Shown here piece after piece: positions 1 to 6,004 of a stretch of 9,318 bases of DNA. How positions within the stretch are numbered: the stretch's first letter is position 1; each line of letters starts with the position of its first letter. The stretch lies in NCBI GenBank assembly GCA_946408145.1, contig CAMJQX010000052.1:1-9318 (forward strand), written 5' to 3'. This stretch comes from an uncultured Clostridia bacterium (GTDB lineage: Bacteria; Bacillota_A; Clostridia; Oscillospirales; Oscillospiraceae). A program made the position numbers and the translations under genes. The notes beneath the pieces were generated by a model, which had not been told where the DNA came from, ran no database searches, and saw only the letters and a program-made list of their open reading frames with translations.

Positions 1-53
1 GACCCCTACACGATTTCCAATCGTGCGCGCTCGACCAACTACGCGACATCTCC
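1..53 (-). tRNA. tRNA-Ser (anticodon GGA), 5' part, cut by the window edge
   Basis: Read on the minus strand from position 53, the sequence folds as the 5' portion of a tRNA. It has acceptor strand GGAGATG, a D-stem GCG/CGC with A14, G18-G19 and A21 in place, and an anticodon stem CACGA/TCGTG enclosing the loop TTGGAAA. U33 precedes anticodon GGA, which decodes UCC/UCU serine codons. The bases after the anticodon stem (TAGGGGTC) begin what should be the long variable arm of a class II serine tRNA. The T-arm, 3' acceptor strand and CCA end lie outside the window. A consensus promoter lies about 45 bp upstream. The identity rests on the visible anticodon arm and D-arm. Confidence 0.93.
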
Positions 54-96
54 GTATTGCTCAAGAAACAGGACATATTCTTTTGTCAGCCTGCGT

Positions 97-125
97 ATTA
101 TAATATACCTTCCGGGCAAAGTCAA
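97..125 (-). promoter_or_regulatory. Sigma-70-type promoter of the tRNA-Ser gene
   Basis: On the minus strand a -35 TTGACT (120-125) and a -10 TATAAT (97-102) are separated by exactly 17 bp, within one mismatch of consensus. Transcription should start near position 90, giving a leader of about 37 nt before the mature 5' end at 53. This fits a highly expressed stable RNA gene. Confidence 0.85.
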
Positions 126-169
126 GAATAATTTCCGCGCATCCGCAAAAACTTGAAAAGAAGCCATAC

Positions 170-191
170 ACACGATTTCCGATCGTGCGCG
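170..191. repeat. 22-bp copy of the tRNA-Ser anticodon arm
   Basis: This stretch matches positions 8-29 at 21 of 22 bases, i.e. tRNA nucleotides 23-44, the complete anticodon arm. The single difference (A19 versus G181) changes the invariant U33 of the tRNA to C. No D-arm, acceptor stem or T-arm accompanies it, so it is not a second tRNA gene. It forms a dyad CACGAT-N5-ATCGTG immediately upstream of the spoVAC ribosome binding site. It could be a recombination remnant (tRNA genes are common integration targets) or a leader hairpin. The repeat is seen directly; its role is unknown. Confidence 0.8.
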
Positions 192-206
192 GAAGGAGAA
201 CGCAGC

Positions 207-644
207 ATGAACATGACCAATGACGAATACCGCCGCTATGCCGAGCGGCACGCGCCGCGCTCGCGCGTGGGACGCAACTGCCTCGGCGCCTTTCTCGTGG
301 GCGGCGCGATCTGCTGCCTGGGACAGCTGATCTTTACGCTCTGGCAGAGCGCGGGCCTGGACACGGAGGCGGCGGGCACGGCCGAGGCGATCACGCTCGT
401 TGCGCTCGGCGCGCTGCTGACCGCCCTCGGCGTCTACGACGATCTGGCCGCCGTCGGCCGGGCGGGCACGCTGGTGCCGATCACCGGCTTTTCCAACGCC
501 GTTGCCGCCCCGGCGCTGGAATACAAGACCGAGGGGCTCGTCACCGGCACGGCGGTAAAGATGTTCTCCATCGCGGGACCCGTGATCGTCTTCGGCCTCG
601 CGGCCAGCACGGTCTACGGCCTGATCCTCTGCCTGCTCGGCTGA
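207..644 (+). CDS. spoVAC: Stage V sporulation protein AC (SpoVAC), inner spore membrane channel protein
   Basis: Predicted 145-residue integral membrane protein of the SpoVA family. The family moves Ca2+-dipicolinic acid across the spore inner membrane, and Bacillus SpoVAC has been described as a mechanosensitive channel acting in germination. Family landmarks are visible: NCLGAFLVGGAICCLGQ (residues 24-40), the LGALLTALGVYD segment (67-78), PITGFSNAVA (91-100) and ALEYKTEGLVTG (103-114), followed by a C-terminal hydrophobic stretch. The length is normal (Bacillus about 150 aa). ATG 207 is chosen because GGAAGGAG (191-198) lies 8 nt upstream; an in-frame upstream ATG at 153 lacks a site and would run through the tRNA-arm repeat. 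The usual partners spoVAD and spoVAE do not follow: the next gene is convergent after 10 bp. I found no convincing sigma-G promoter. The family call is firm; the spore role is inferred. Confidence 0.9.
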   Translation: MNMTNDEYRRYAERHAPRSRVGRNCLGAFLVGGAICCLGQLIFTLWQSAGLDTEAAGTAEAITLVALGALLTALGVYDDLAAVGRAGTLVPITGFSNAVAAPALEYKTEGLVTGTAVKMFSIAGPVIVFGLAASTVYGLILCLLG

Positions 645-654
645 GGGCGGGGGG

Positions 655-1539
655 CTACTTCTCGAGCTTTTCCACCACGCTCTGGGCGCAGCGGATGAAG
701 CGGCGGATGTTCCGATCGTTCTGCCGCCGCTCGCTCATGGCGATGCAGAGGCGGCGCACGGCGGGAGGCTCGAGCGGAAGCGCCTGCACGTTTTCGGGGA
801 TGCCGCGCATGATCAGCGACGACAGGATGCTCACGCCCAGCCCGTGGGCCACCATGGAGACAATGCCCGCGTCGTCGAGATTGGTGTGCCGCACGCGGGC
901 GGCGGTCTTCTCCAGATCGCCGCCGAAGAGCGGCTCGATATCCAGATCAAAGCCGAAGGAGGGCATCAAAAACTCCCGGCCCTCGAAGCCGGAGAGCGGG
1001 AAGGAGGCGTCATCGCAGCCGCCGGGCGGGAGAATGGCCAACAGCGCGTCGTCCGCCAGCGGGACCGTCTGCAGGCCCTGGCACAGCGCCTCCTGATAGC
1101 TGACGATCGCGCAGTCGAGCTCGTCGTTCCTGAGCTTTTCATAGACCTCCTCGACGCCCGCCACATCCATGACGACATCGGTCTCCGGGCTGATGCGGCG
1201 AAATTCCGCCAGCACCGAGGGCAGCCACTGCCGCGCAACGCTCGCGTAGGCGCCGAGGCGCAGCGTGGTGAAGCTCTGCTCACGCAGGGCCTCGATTGCC
1301 TCGTCCAGCTCCTGCGAGGCCTCCATCAGCTTCCTCATGCGCGGCAGCAGCGTCTGGCCCGCGGGGGAGAGGTGCACGCCGTTCTTGCTGCGCACGAGCA
1401 GGCTGAGCCCCAGCTCGGCCTCCAGCGCGTTCATCATGTGTGTCAGCCCCGACTGGGTGTAGCCCAGCTCCCGCGCCGCCGAGGTCAGACTGCCTTTTTC
1501 CACGGCCGCCAGCATGGCGGCGATCTTCTTCGTATCCAT
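655..1539 (-). CDS. LysR-type transcriptional regulator
   Basis: A 294-residue protein of typical LysR length. The N-terminus carries the winged HTH: residues 1-60 include AARELGYTQSGLTHMMNALEA, LGLSLLVRSKNGVHLSPAG and then a linker helix (about 62-88). From about residue 90 comes the periplasmic-binding-protein-like effector domain, starting TLRLGAYASVARQWLPSVLAEF. LysR proteins usually bind as tetramers near a divergent promoter and respond to a small co-inducer. Here the divergent neighbour is a Na+-coupled amino acid-type transporter (start 1788), so the likely effector is that transporter's substrate or a related metabolite; this is inference from layout. The start ATG (1537-1539) is preceded only by a weak purine-rich AAGAAAGAG. 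The 3' end is 10 bp from the convergent spoVAC stop with no terminator between them. Confidence 0.93.
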   Translation of the reverse strand: MDTKKIAAMLAAVEKGSLTSAARELGYTQSGLTHMMNALEAELGLSLLVRSKNGVHLSPAGQTLLPRMRKLMEASQELDEAIEALREQSFTTLRLGAYASVARQWLPSVLAEFRRISPETDVVMDVAGVEEVYEKLRNDELDCAIVSYQEALCQGLQTVPLADDALLAILPPGGCDDASFPLSGFEGREFLMPSFGFDLDIEPLFGGDLEKTAARVRHTNLDDAGIVSMVAHGLGVSILSSLIMRGIPENVQALPLEPPAVRRLCIAMSERRQNDRNIRRFIRCAQSVVEKLEK

Positions 1540-1559
1540 TTCGACTATTTCTCTTTCTT

Positions 1560-1573
1560 ATGTCGCATGACAT
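1560..1573. promoter_or_regulatory. Candidate operator dyad (ATGTC-N4-GACAT)
   Basis: A 5-bp-arm inverted repeat with a 4-bp centre lies between the divergent lysR and transporter genes, just downstream of the proposed lysR start and about 80 bp upstream of the transporter start. A second symmetric element, CATATATG (1593-1600), overlaps the lysR -10. LysR proteins classically bind T-N11-A dyads near -65; this one has T-N10-A spacing, so it is a candidate only. Confidence 0.3.
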
Positions 1574-1597
1574 CCATGACGTTTTCTAATTACATAT

Positions 1598-1626
1598 ATG
1601 ATAATGCAGAGTTTGGTAAAATGCAA
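1598..1626 (-). promoter_or_regulatory. Probable promoter of the LysR gene
   Basis: On the minus strand TTGCAT (1621-1626) and TATCAT (1598-1603) are spaced by 17 bp. The predicted start near 1591 gives a leader of about 50 nt. It overlaps the -35 box of the opposing transporter promoter, an arrangement that lets one bound LysR protein control both genes. Confidence 0.6.
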
Positions 1627-1641
1627 GAGAGATGCTATAAT
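1613..1641 (+). promoter_or_regulatory. Probable promoter of the NSS transporter gene, extended -10
   Basis: TTGGTA (1613-1618) and TATAAT (1636-1641) are spaced by 17 bp, and TGC directly precedes the -10, giving an extended -10 element. The predicted start is near 1648, leaving a leader of about 140 nt before ATG 1788. The leader contains a perfect 10-bp palindrome GTGCATGCAC (1688-1697). I recognised no T-box or known riboswitch motif in it. Confidence 0.7.
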
Positions 1642-1787
1642 TCTTTATACAAAGCAAGGAAAAAGGTCTGTTCGGTCTTTGGCCAGAGTGCATGCACGGA
1701 TTCGTCACGGCGGCTGCTGTTCGTTGGATCGGTCAGATTCTTTTTATTTCGGCTTTGGAGAGGAAAGTTTTAGAGAGGAGAGTTTTT

Positions 1788-3320
1788 ATGGAAAACAATC
1801 GCAGTTCCTGGGGCAGCAATTTAGGCTTCCTGCTTGCTGCCATCGGTTCGGCTGTCGGTCTGGGCAACATCTGGGGCTTCCCGTACAAGATGGGCAAATC
1901 CGGCGGCTTCACCTTCCTGATCGTTTACCTGCTGCTGGCGGTCTTTGTCGGCATGATCATCATGGTCTCGGAGCTTGCCATCGGCCGCAAGACCAAGCTG
2001 AGCCCCATTGACGCATACCAGAAGGTAACGAAGAAGTTTGCCTGGATCGGCTGGCTGGCCACGATCGCCCCGTTCCTGATCATGAGCTTCTACACCGTTC
2101 TCGGCGGCTACTGCCTGCAGTACATCGCGCTGAACATGACCAAGCTGAGCTTCGGCAACGAGGCCGTCGCCATGTCCGGCGGCGACGTGTTCGGCGCCAT
2201 GCTGACCACCCCGCTCGGCTGCGTGGTGTTCACGGCCCTGTTCATCATCATCTGCATGATCATCGTGCAGGGCGGCGTCTCCGGCGGCATCGAGAAGTTC
2301 AACAAGATCGGCATGCCCGCTCTGTTCGTGATGCTGCTCGTCATCATCGTCCGCTCCCTGACCCTGCCCAACGCGGCGGAAGGCCTGAAGTTCATGTTCG
2401 TCCCCGGCTACGCGGTCAAGGCAGGCTTTATCGACAAAGCGCCTGACCTCGTGACGGTCCTCGGTACCGCCGGCGGCCAGATGTTCTTCTCCCTGTCCCT
2501 GGCCATGGGCGCCATCCTGACCTACGGCTCCTACCTGTCGAAGGAGGAGAACCTGGTCAAGAACTCCGTCATCATCGTTGCGGCCGATACCCTGATCGCC
2601 ATCATGGCCGGTATCGCCGTCATCCCCGCCGCCGTCTCCTACGGCCTCAGCCAGGGCATGGCCCCCGGTGAGATCACCCTGCGCGGCCCCGGCCTGCTGT
2701 TCATCACCCTGCAGGACGTGTTCTCCAACATGGGCAAGCTCGGACCTCTCTTCGGCGTCATCTTCTACGTCCTGGTCCTGATCGCTGCCATTTCCTCCGC
2801 CATCTCCCTGATGGAGACCATCGCCGCCCACTGGATCGACAAGGATCTGGCCAAGGGCGAGAAGGACACCCGTCAGCAGCGCGTGCTGACCGTGTCCCTG
2901 CTCATCCTGATTGAGGCCGTCATCGTCGCGGCCGACGGTCTGGGCTCCAACTTCTCCCCGGCGAGCCTGCTCGGCCTGAGCAGCATCCCCACCTTCCTGG
3001 ATTGCTTCCTCGACTTCATGGACTGCTGGTCTGAGGGTATCGCGATGCCTCTCGGCGCCATGCTGATGGCCCTGATGATCGGCTGGGAGCAGAGCCCCGA
3101 GCTGGTTCTCGACGAGGTCGCCCACGGCGATCCCTCCGAGGGCTTCAAGAAGTTCTACCGCTTCTGCGTCAAGTTCGTCGTGCCCATCGTCATGGCCTTC
3201 GTGCTTGCCGGTCAGATGATCGACTTCTTCGGCGGCAACCAGGTCATCTGGTACGTCGTCTCCGTCGCGGCCCTGGTGGTCTTCTGGATCATCGCTGCGA
3301 TGAAGCCTGCCAAGCAGTAA
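1788..3320 (+). CDS. Na+-dependent transporter, NSS/SNF family (LeuT fold)
   Basis: A 510-residue polytopic membrane protein of the neurotransmitter:sodium symporter family. Bacterial members import amino acids using Na+. TM1 is unmistakable: LGFLLAAIGSAVGLGNIW (residues 12-29) followed by GFPY, with N27 of the conserved GLGN motif at the same number as the LeuT Na+ ligand. About 11-12 hydrophobic segments follow, ending FWIIAAMKPAKQ. Residue 30 is Gly where LeuT has the gate arginine R30, while the aspartates matching LeuT D401/D404 (D409, D412) remain. ATG 1788 is chosen because AGGAG (1776-1780) lies 7 nt upstream; an upstream in-frame ATG at 1692 has none and would add a charged tail. Codon use is strongly biased (ATC, CTG, GGC, GCC), suggesting high expression. 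It is probably controlled by the divergent LysR protein and ends at a strong terminator. The substrate cannot be read from the sequence. Confidence 0.94.
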   Translation: MENNRSSWGSNLGFLLAAIGSAVGLGNIWGFPYKMGKSGGFTFLIVYLLLAVFVGMIIMVSELAIGRKTKLSPIDAYQKVTKKFAWIGWLATIAPFLIMSFYTVLGGYCLQYIALNMTKLSFGNEAVAMSGGDVFGAMLTTPLGCVVFTALFIIICMIIVQGGVSGGIEKFNKIGMPALFVMLLVIIVRSLTLPNAAEGLKFMFVPGYAVKAGFIDKAPDLVTVLGTAGGQMFFSLSLAMGAILTYGSYLSKEENLVKNSVIIVAADTLIAIMAGIAVIPAAVSYGLSQGMAPGEITLRGPGLLFITLQDVFSNMGKLGPLFGVIFYVLVLIAAISSAISLMETIAAHWIDKDLAKGEKDTRQQRVLTVSLLILIEAVIVAADGLGSNFSPASLLGLSSIPTFLDCFLDFMDCWSEGIAMPLGAMLMALMIGWEQSPELVLDEVAHGDPSEGFKKFYRFCVKFVVPIVMAFVLAGQMIDFFGGNQVIWYVVSVAALVVFWIIAAMKPAKQ

Positions 3321-3362
3321 GACCCGGCTATCCAGACGGAACAAAAGAAAACATAGCAGGAC

Positions 3363-3393
3363 CCGGCTGCGGAGCGATCCGCAGCCGGTTTTT
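3363..3393 (+). terminator. Rho-independent terminator after the transporter gene
   Basis: A perfect 11-bp GC-rich stem CCGGCTGCGGA / TCCGCAGCCGG with a GCGA tetraloop is followed directly by TTTTT. It lies 42 nt past the transporter stop and should insulate the hydrolase gene that follows. Confidence 0.93.
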
Positions 3394-3398
3394 CATCC

Positions 3399-3427
3399 TT
3401 GCGGCCCGCGCGGGGATGTGGTAAGAT
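3399..3427 (+). promoter_or_regulatory. Possible promoter of the alpha/beta hydrolase gene, extended -10
   Basis: TTGCGG (3399-3404) and TAAGAT (3422-3427) are spaced by 17 bp, with TGG directly before the -10. It sits in the 66-bp gap between the terminator and the hydrolase start. The -35 box matches consensus only in TTG, so the extended -10 would carry the activity. Confidence 0.55.
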
Positions 3428-3459
3428 GAGCGCCGGAAAAACGATTCGGAGGAATGGCT

Positions 3460-4125
3460 ATGATCGCGAAAGTCAACGGCGTGGAGCTGTATTACGAAAA
3501 GACCGGACAGGGGAGACCGCTGCTCCTGGTGCACGGAAACAGCGAGGATCACAGCATCTTCAACGAGGCCGCGGCGGTGCTCAGGGAGGACTTCTGCGTC
3601 TACGCCGTCGACTCCCGCGGACACGGACGCAGCAGCCGCGTGCGCACGCTCCACTATGAGGACATGGCCGCGGACATGACCGCGCTGATCGAGGCGCTGG
3701 ACCTGCGGGACGTGATCTTCTACGGCTTCAGCGACGGCGGCATCGTCGGCCTGCTGGCGGCCTCGCGCTGCGATCGGATCACGACGCTGATCGTCAGCGG
3801 CGCAAACCTGAACCCGAAGGGCGTCAAACGCTGGCTGCGCACGGCCATTTGGGGCATGAACATCCTAAGACCGGACGACAGGCTCGCCCTCATGCTGCGC
3901 GAGCCGAGCATCTCCGACGACAGACTTCGCGCGATCCGGGCGCGGACGCTGGTGCTGGCCGGCAGCGGCGATCTGATCCTGCCGCAGGAGACGCGGCACA
4001 TCGCCTCTGCCGTTCCCGGCGCGCGGCTGCGTATCCTGCAGGGGGAGGACCACGGCTCTTACATCGTCCACAGCACGAAGATCGCCGGATTGATCCGGGA
4101 CTTCACGCTGACGGAAAAGGCCTGA
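3460..4125 (+). CDS. Small alpha/beta-fold hydrolase
   Basis: A 221-residue cytoplasmic protein of the alpha/beta hydrolase superfamily, with no signal peptide. Motifs in order are the oxyanion-hole LLLVHGNSEDHSIF (21-34), DSRGHGRSSR (51-60), and the nucleophile elbow GFSDGG with Ser91. The probable acid is Asp171 in GSGDLILPQ, and the catalytic His198 lies in GEDHGSYIVH. All three triad residues are present, so it should be active. It is shorter than the usual 260-300 residues because the cap between strands 6 and 7 (about 115-160) is small. ATG 3460 is preferred: GGAGG (3448-3452) is 7 nt upstream, whereas ATG 3454 is only 1 nt from it. The gene has its own likely promoter and follows a terminator, so it is probably a single-gene unit. 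Substrate unknown; members include esterases, lipases and C-C hydrolases. Confidence 0.88.
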   Translation: MIAKVNGVELYYEKTGQGRPLLLVHGNSEDHSIFNEAAAVLREDFCVYAVDSRGHGRSSRVRTLHYEDMAADMTALIEALDLRDVIFYGFSDGGIVGLLAASRCDRITTLIVSGANLNPKGVKRWLRTAIWGMNILRPDDRLALMLREPSISDDRLRAIRARTLVLAGSGDLILPQETRHIASAVPGARLRILQGEDHGSYIVHSTKIAGLIRDFTLTEKA

Positions 4126-4181
4126 ACGGCGTACGGCATAAGCTGTTTGCATAGAAAACGGAAAACAGCGTGGTCTGCGTA

Positions 4182-4210
4182 TTGATTCTTTGCGGTATTT
4201 GTGCTAAAAT
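4182..4210 (+). promoter_or_regulatory. Promoter of the polysaccharide operon, extended -10
   Basis: TTGATT (4182-4187) and TAAAAT (4205-4210) are spaced by 17 bp with TGC directly before the -10. The predicted start is near 4217, about 50 nt before the epimerase start. No other promoter or terminator is evident until the right edge, so the six following genes are probably transcribed from here. A 7-bp inverted repeat GCTGTTT/AAACAGC (4142-4169) lies just upstream. Confidence 0.72.
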
Positions 4211-4267
4211 ACCTAAGAATAGGGTTATTGCGCCCTGAAACGAAGCTGACGATGGAGAATGACGAAC

Positions 4268-5119
4268 ATGAGCCATGTCCTCATCACAGGAAACAGTTCT
4301 TATATCGGGAGAGCCTTTGCGGCGTATCTGCGCGAAAACACCGCGCATTCGGCGGAAGGGATCTCTCTGCGCGGCCATGCCTGGGAAACGCTCTCCTTCG
4401 CGGCGTACGACACGATCTTCCATGCTGCCGGGCTTACTCATGTGAAGGAGACGGCACAGAACGCGTCCGAGTATTATGAAATCAACAGAGACCTGACGCT
4501 GGCTGTCGCCCGCAAGGCGAAGGCCGAGGGCGTCCGGCAGTTCATCTACATGAGTTCGATGAGCGTGTACGGGCTGGACGAGGGTGTGATCACGCCGCGC
4601 ACCGAGACCGGCCCGACCACGCATTACGGCCGCTCCAAGCTGGAGGCGGAGACCGGGCTGAAGGCGCTTGAGGATGAGAGCTTCAAGGTCTGCATCCTGC
4701 GCCCGCCCATGGTCTTCGGCAAGGGCTGCAAGGGAAACTATGCCTCGCTGGTCTCCCTTGTCGGGAAGACGCCTGTCTTTCCCAACGTCGACAACAGACG
4801 AAGCGTCCTGAGTATCGAAAATCTCTGCGCCTTCCTGACCCTCGCGGTGGACGAGGGCTTCTCCGGCCTCTATTTCCCGCAGAACCGGGAGCGCGTCTCC
4901 ACGACGGAGCTCGCCCGCTGGATCGCGGAGGGCATGGGGAAAAAGCTGCTGATCAGCAGGGCGGCGGGCCTCGTGACCCGCGGGCTGACGCATTGCTCCA
5001 AGACCGCGCGCAAGGCCTTCTGCTCGCTCAGCTATGAGGGGACGGAGATACTTGACTACTGCTACTGCGTCGAAAGCACGCGCGATGGCGTGCTGCGTTC
5101 GGTGGACAAGAGGGGATAA
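4268..5119 (+). CDS. NAD-dependent epimerase/dehydratase (extended SDR), nucleotide-sugar type
   Basis: A 283-residue extended short-chain dehydrogenase resembling the NAD-dependent epimerases of capsule clusters. The N-terminal Rossmann motif is VLITGNSSYIGRAF (4-17), with FHAAGLTH (51-58) as the second nucleotide-site strand. SSMSVYG (96-102) and the catalytic pair Y120-x3-K124 (HYGRSK) follow, then LRPPMVFGKGCKGNY (144-158), the family's sugar-nucleotide region. The protein is shorter than classical GalE (about 330), but this length is usual for the capsule type. ATG 4268 is preferred because GGAG (4254-4257) lies 10 nt upstream; ATG 4259 is 1 nt from it. It opens the operon and is followed after 9 nt by a LicD gene. 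It likely epimerises or reduces a UDP-sugar for the polymer modified by the downstream transferases; the exact sugar is unknown. Confidence 0.88.
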   Translation: MSHVLITGNSSYIGRAFAAYLRENTAHSAEGISLRGHAWETLSFAAYDTIFHAAGLTHVKETAQNASEYYEINRDLTLAVARKAKAEGVRQFIYMSSMSVYGLDEGVITPRTETGPTTHYGRSKLEAETGLKALEDESFKVCILRPPMVFGKGCKGNYASLVSLVGKTPVFPNVDNRRSVLSIENLCAFLTLAVDEGFSGLYFPQNRERVSTTELARWIAEGMGKKLLISRAAGLVTRGLTHCSKTARKAFCSLSYEGTEILDYCYCVESTRDGVLRSVDKRG

Positions 5120-5128
5120 CGGAACCGT

Positions 5129-5992
5129 ATGAACGAACAACTGGCCGAAACCAGAAAGATCCAGGACAAGCTGCTGGAGATCCTGTTGTATTTCCAGCGC
5201 TTCTGCGAGGAACACGATCTGCTCTTCACGCTCGCCGGCGGCACCTGCCTCGGCGCCGTGCGGCATCAGGGCTTTATCCCCTGGGACGACGATGTGGACG
5301 TGTTCATGCTGCGCGAAGACTATGAACGCCTCGGCGGACTGTGGGAGCGCTTTGCCGACACGGAGCGCTTCGCCTGCGTCCGCTCCAACGAGCAGTATAA
5401 CATCCACCATACCGCCACCGAGATCAAGGACAGCAGCACAACCTTCATCAACCGGCACAGCGTCGATCTGGACATCCACCAGGGCTTGATGATCGACGTG
5501 ATCCCGCTGGACGCGGTGGCGGACGGAGGCGCCGCGCGGCTGATGCAGATGGCGCACGGGATGATGTACTGCTGTTTCAATTTTCAGCGGCTTCCCGAGC
5601 ACAAGGGCCGGCTTTTTTATTATATGACGAAAACGGCCCTCGGCATCGTCCGCTCGCCGAAGGCCCGCTACCGTATCTGGAAGCATGAGGAGAAGATGCA
5701 CAGCCGCTACGCCGTCGAGGAGCATCCGCTGGTCGCCTCCTTCGGGGAGGGGCTTTCCATCATGCGCCAGCGCTTTCCGAAGGAGTGGTTCCTGCATCCG
5801 GGCACCGCGGTCTTCGAGGGGCACGAGATGCCCGTTCCGGCGGACGTGGATCAGTATCTGCGCATCTCCTACGGCGACTATATGCAGCTTCCGCCGGAGG
5901 AGGACCGCGTCCCGCGGCACGACACCGTGTTCATGGACCTTGAGCACGGCTATAAGCAGTACCGCGGCGTCAAATACTTTGTACAGAAATAA
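5129..5992 (+). CDS. LicD-family phosphotransferase (first of two)
   Basis: A 287-residue LicD-family protein. LicD enzymes transfer phosphocholine or related phospho-groups from a CDP-activated donor to a glycan; fukutin-related proteins belong to the same superfamily. The signature is AGGTCLGAVRHQGFIPWDDDVD (spanning residues 36-57), with metal-binding aspartates in WDDDVD (52-57). The family's later segments GLMIDVIPLD and the C-terminal YLRISYGDYMQLPPEE are present too. No signal peptide is seen, so it should act at the cytoplasmic face. It starts 9 nt after the epimerase stop; AGGGG (5111-5115) is 13 nt upstream and GGAA only 4 nt, so initiation may rely on coupling. It is paralogous to the next gene. 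Phosphocholine is the known substrate for pneumococcal LicD, but no choline kinase or LicC gene is in view, so the transferred group is open. Confidence 0.9.
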   Translation: MNEQLAETRKIQDKLLEILLYFQRFCEEHDLLFTLAGGTCLGAVRHQGFIPWDDDVDVFMLREDYERLGGLWERFADTERFACVRSNEQYNIHHTATEIKDSSTTFINRHSVDLDIHQGLMIDVIPLDAVADGGAARLMQMAHGMMYCCFNFQRLPEHKGRLFYYMTKTALGIVRSPKARYRIWKHEEKMHSRYAVEEHPLVASFGEGLSIMRQRFPKEWFLHPGTAVFEGHEMPVPADVDQYLRISYGDYMQLPPEEDRVPRHDTVFMDLEHGYKQYRGVKYFVQK

Positions 5993-6004
5993 CGGAGCTT
6001 TGCC

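Noticed and set aside
99..104. Plus-strand TATAAT as a spoVAC promoter
   Set aside because: It arises from the near-symmetric tRNA -10 region; at 17-bp spacing the -35 would be TATTCT, a poor match.
139..170. Sigma-G promoter for spoVAC (GCATC ... CATACA)
   Set aside because: Spacing of 21 bp is too long for the usual pattern and the boxes are imperfect; not reported as a feature.
170..191. A second tRNA-Ser gene upstream of spoVAC
   Set aside because: Only the anticodon arm is present; no D-arm, acceptor or T-arm, and U33 is lost.
844..1773. 309-codon plus-strand frame opposite the LysR gene
   Set aside because: Antisense shadow of the regulator, running into the promoter region; Gln/Arg/Leu-rich with no family motif.
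1648..1787. T-box leader before the amino acid-type transporter
   Set aside because: No T-box sequence (AGGGTGG-type with CCGCG) and no terminator hairpin are present.
1821..3344. 507-codon minus-strand frame opposite the transporter gene
   Set aside because: Same cause: codon-aligned antisense, with an Asp/Gly/His-rich composition not like a folded protein; it ends exactly opposite the transporter's single early TTA codon.
4142..4169. Inverted repeat GCTGTTT/AAACAGC as terminator of the hydrolase gene
   Set aside because: The stem is only 7 bp with a 14-nt loop and no T-tract follows; at most a weak hairpin or operator near the operon promoter.
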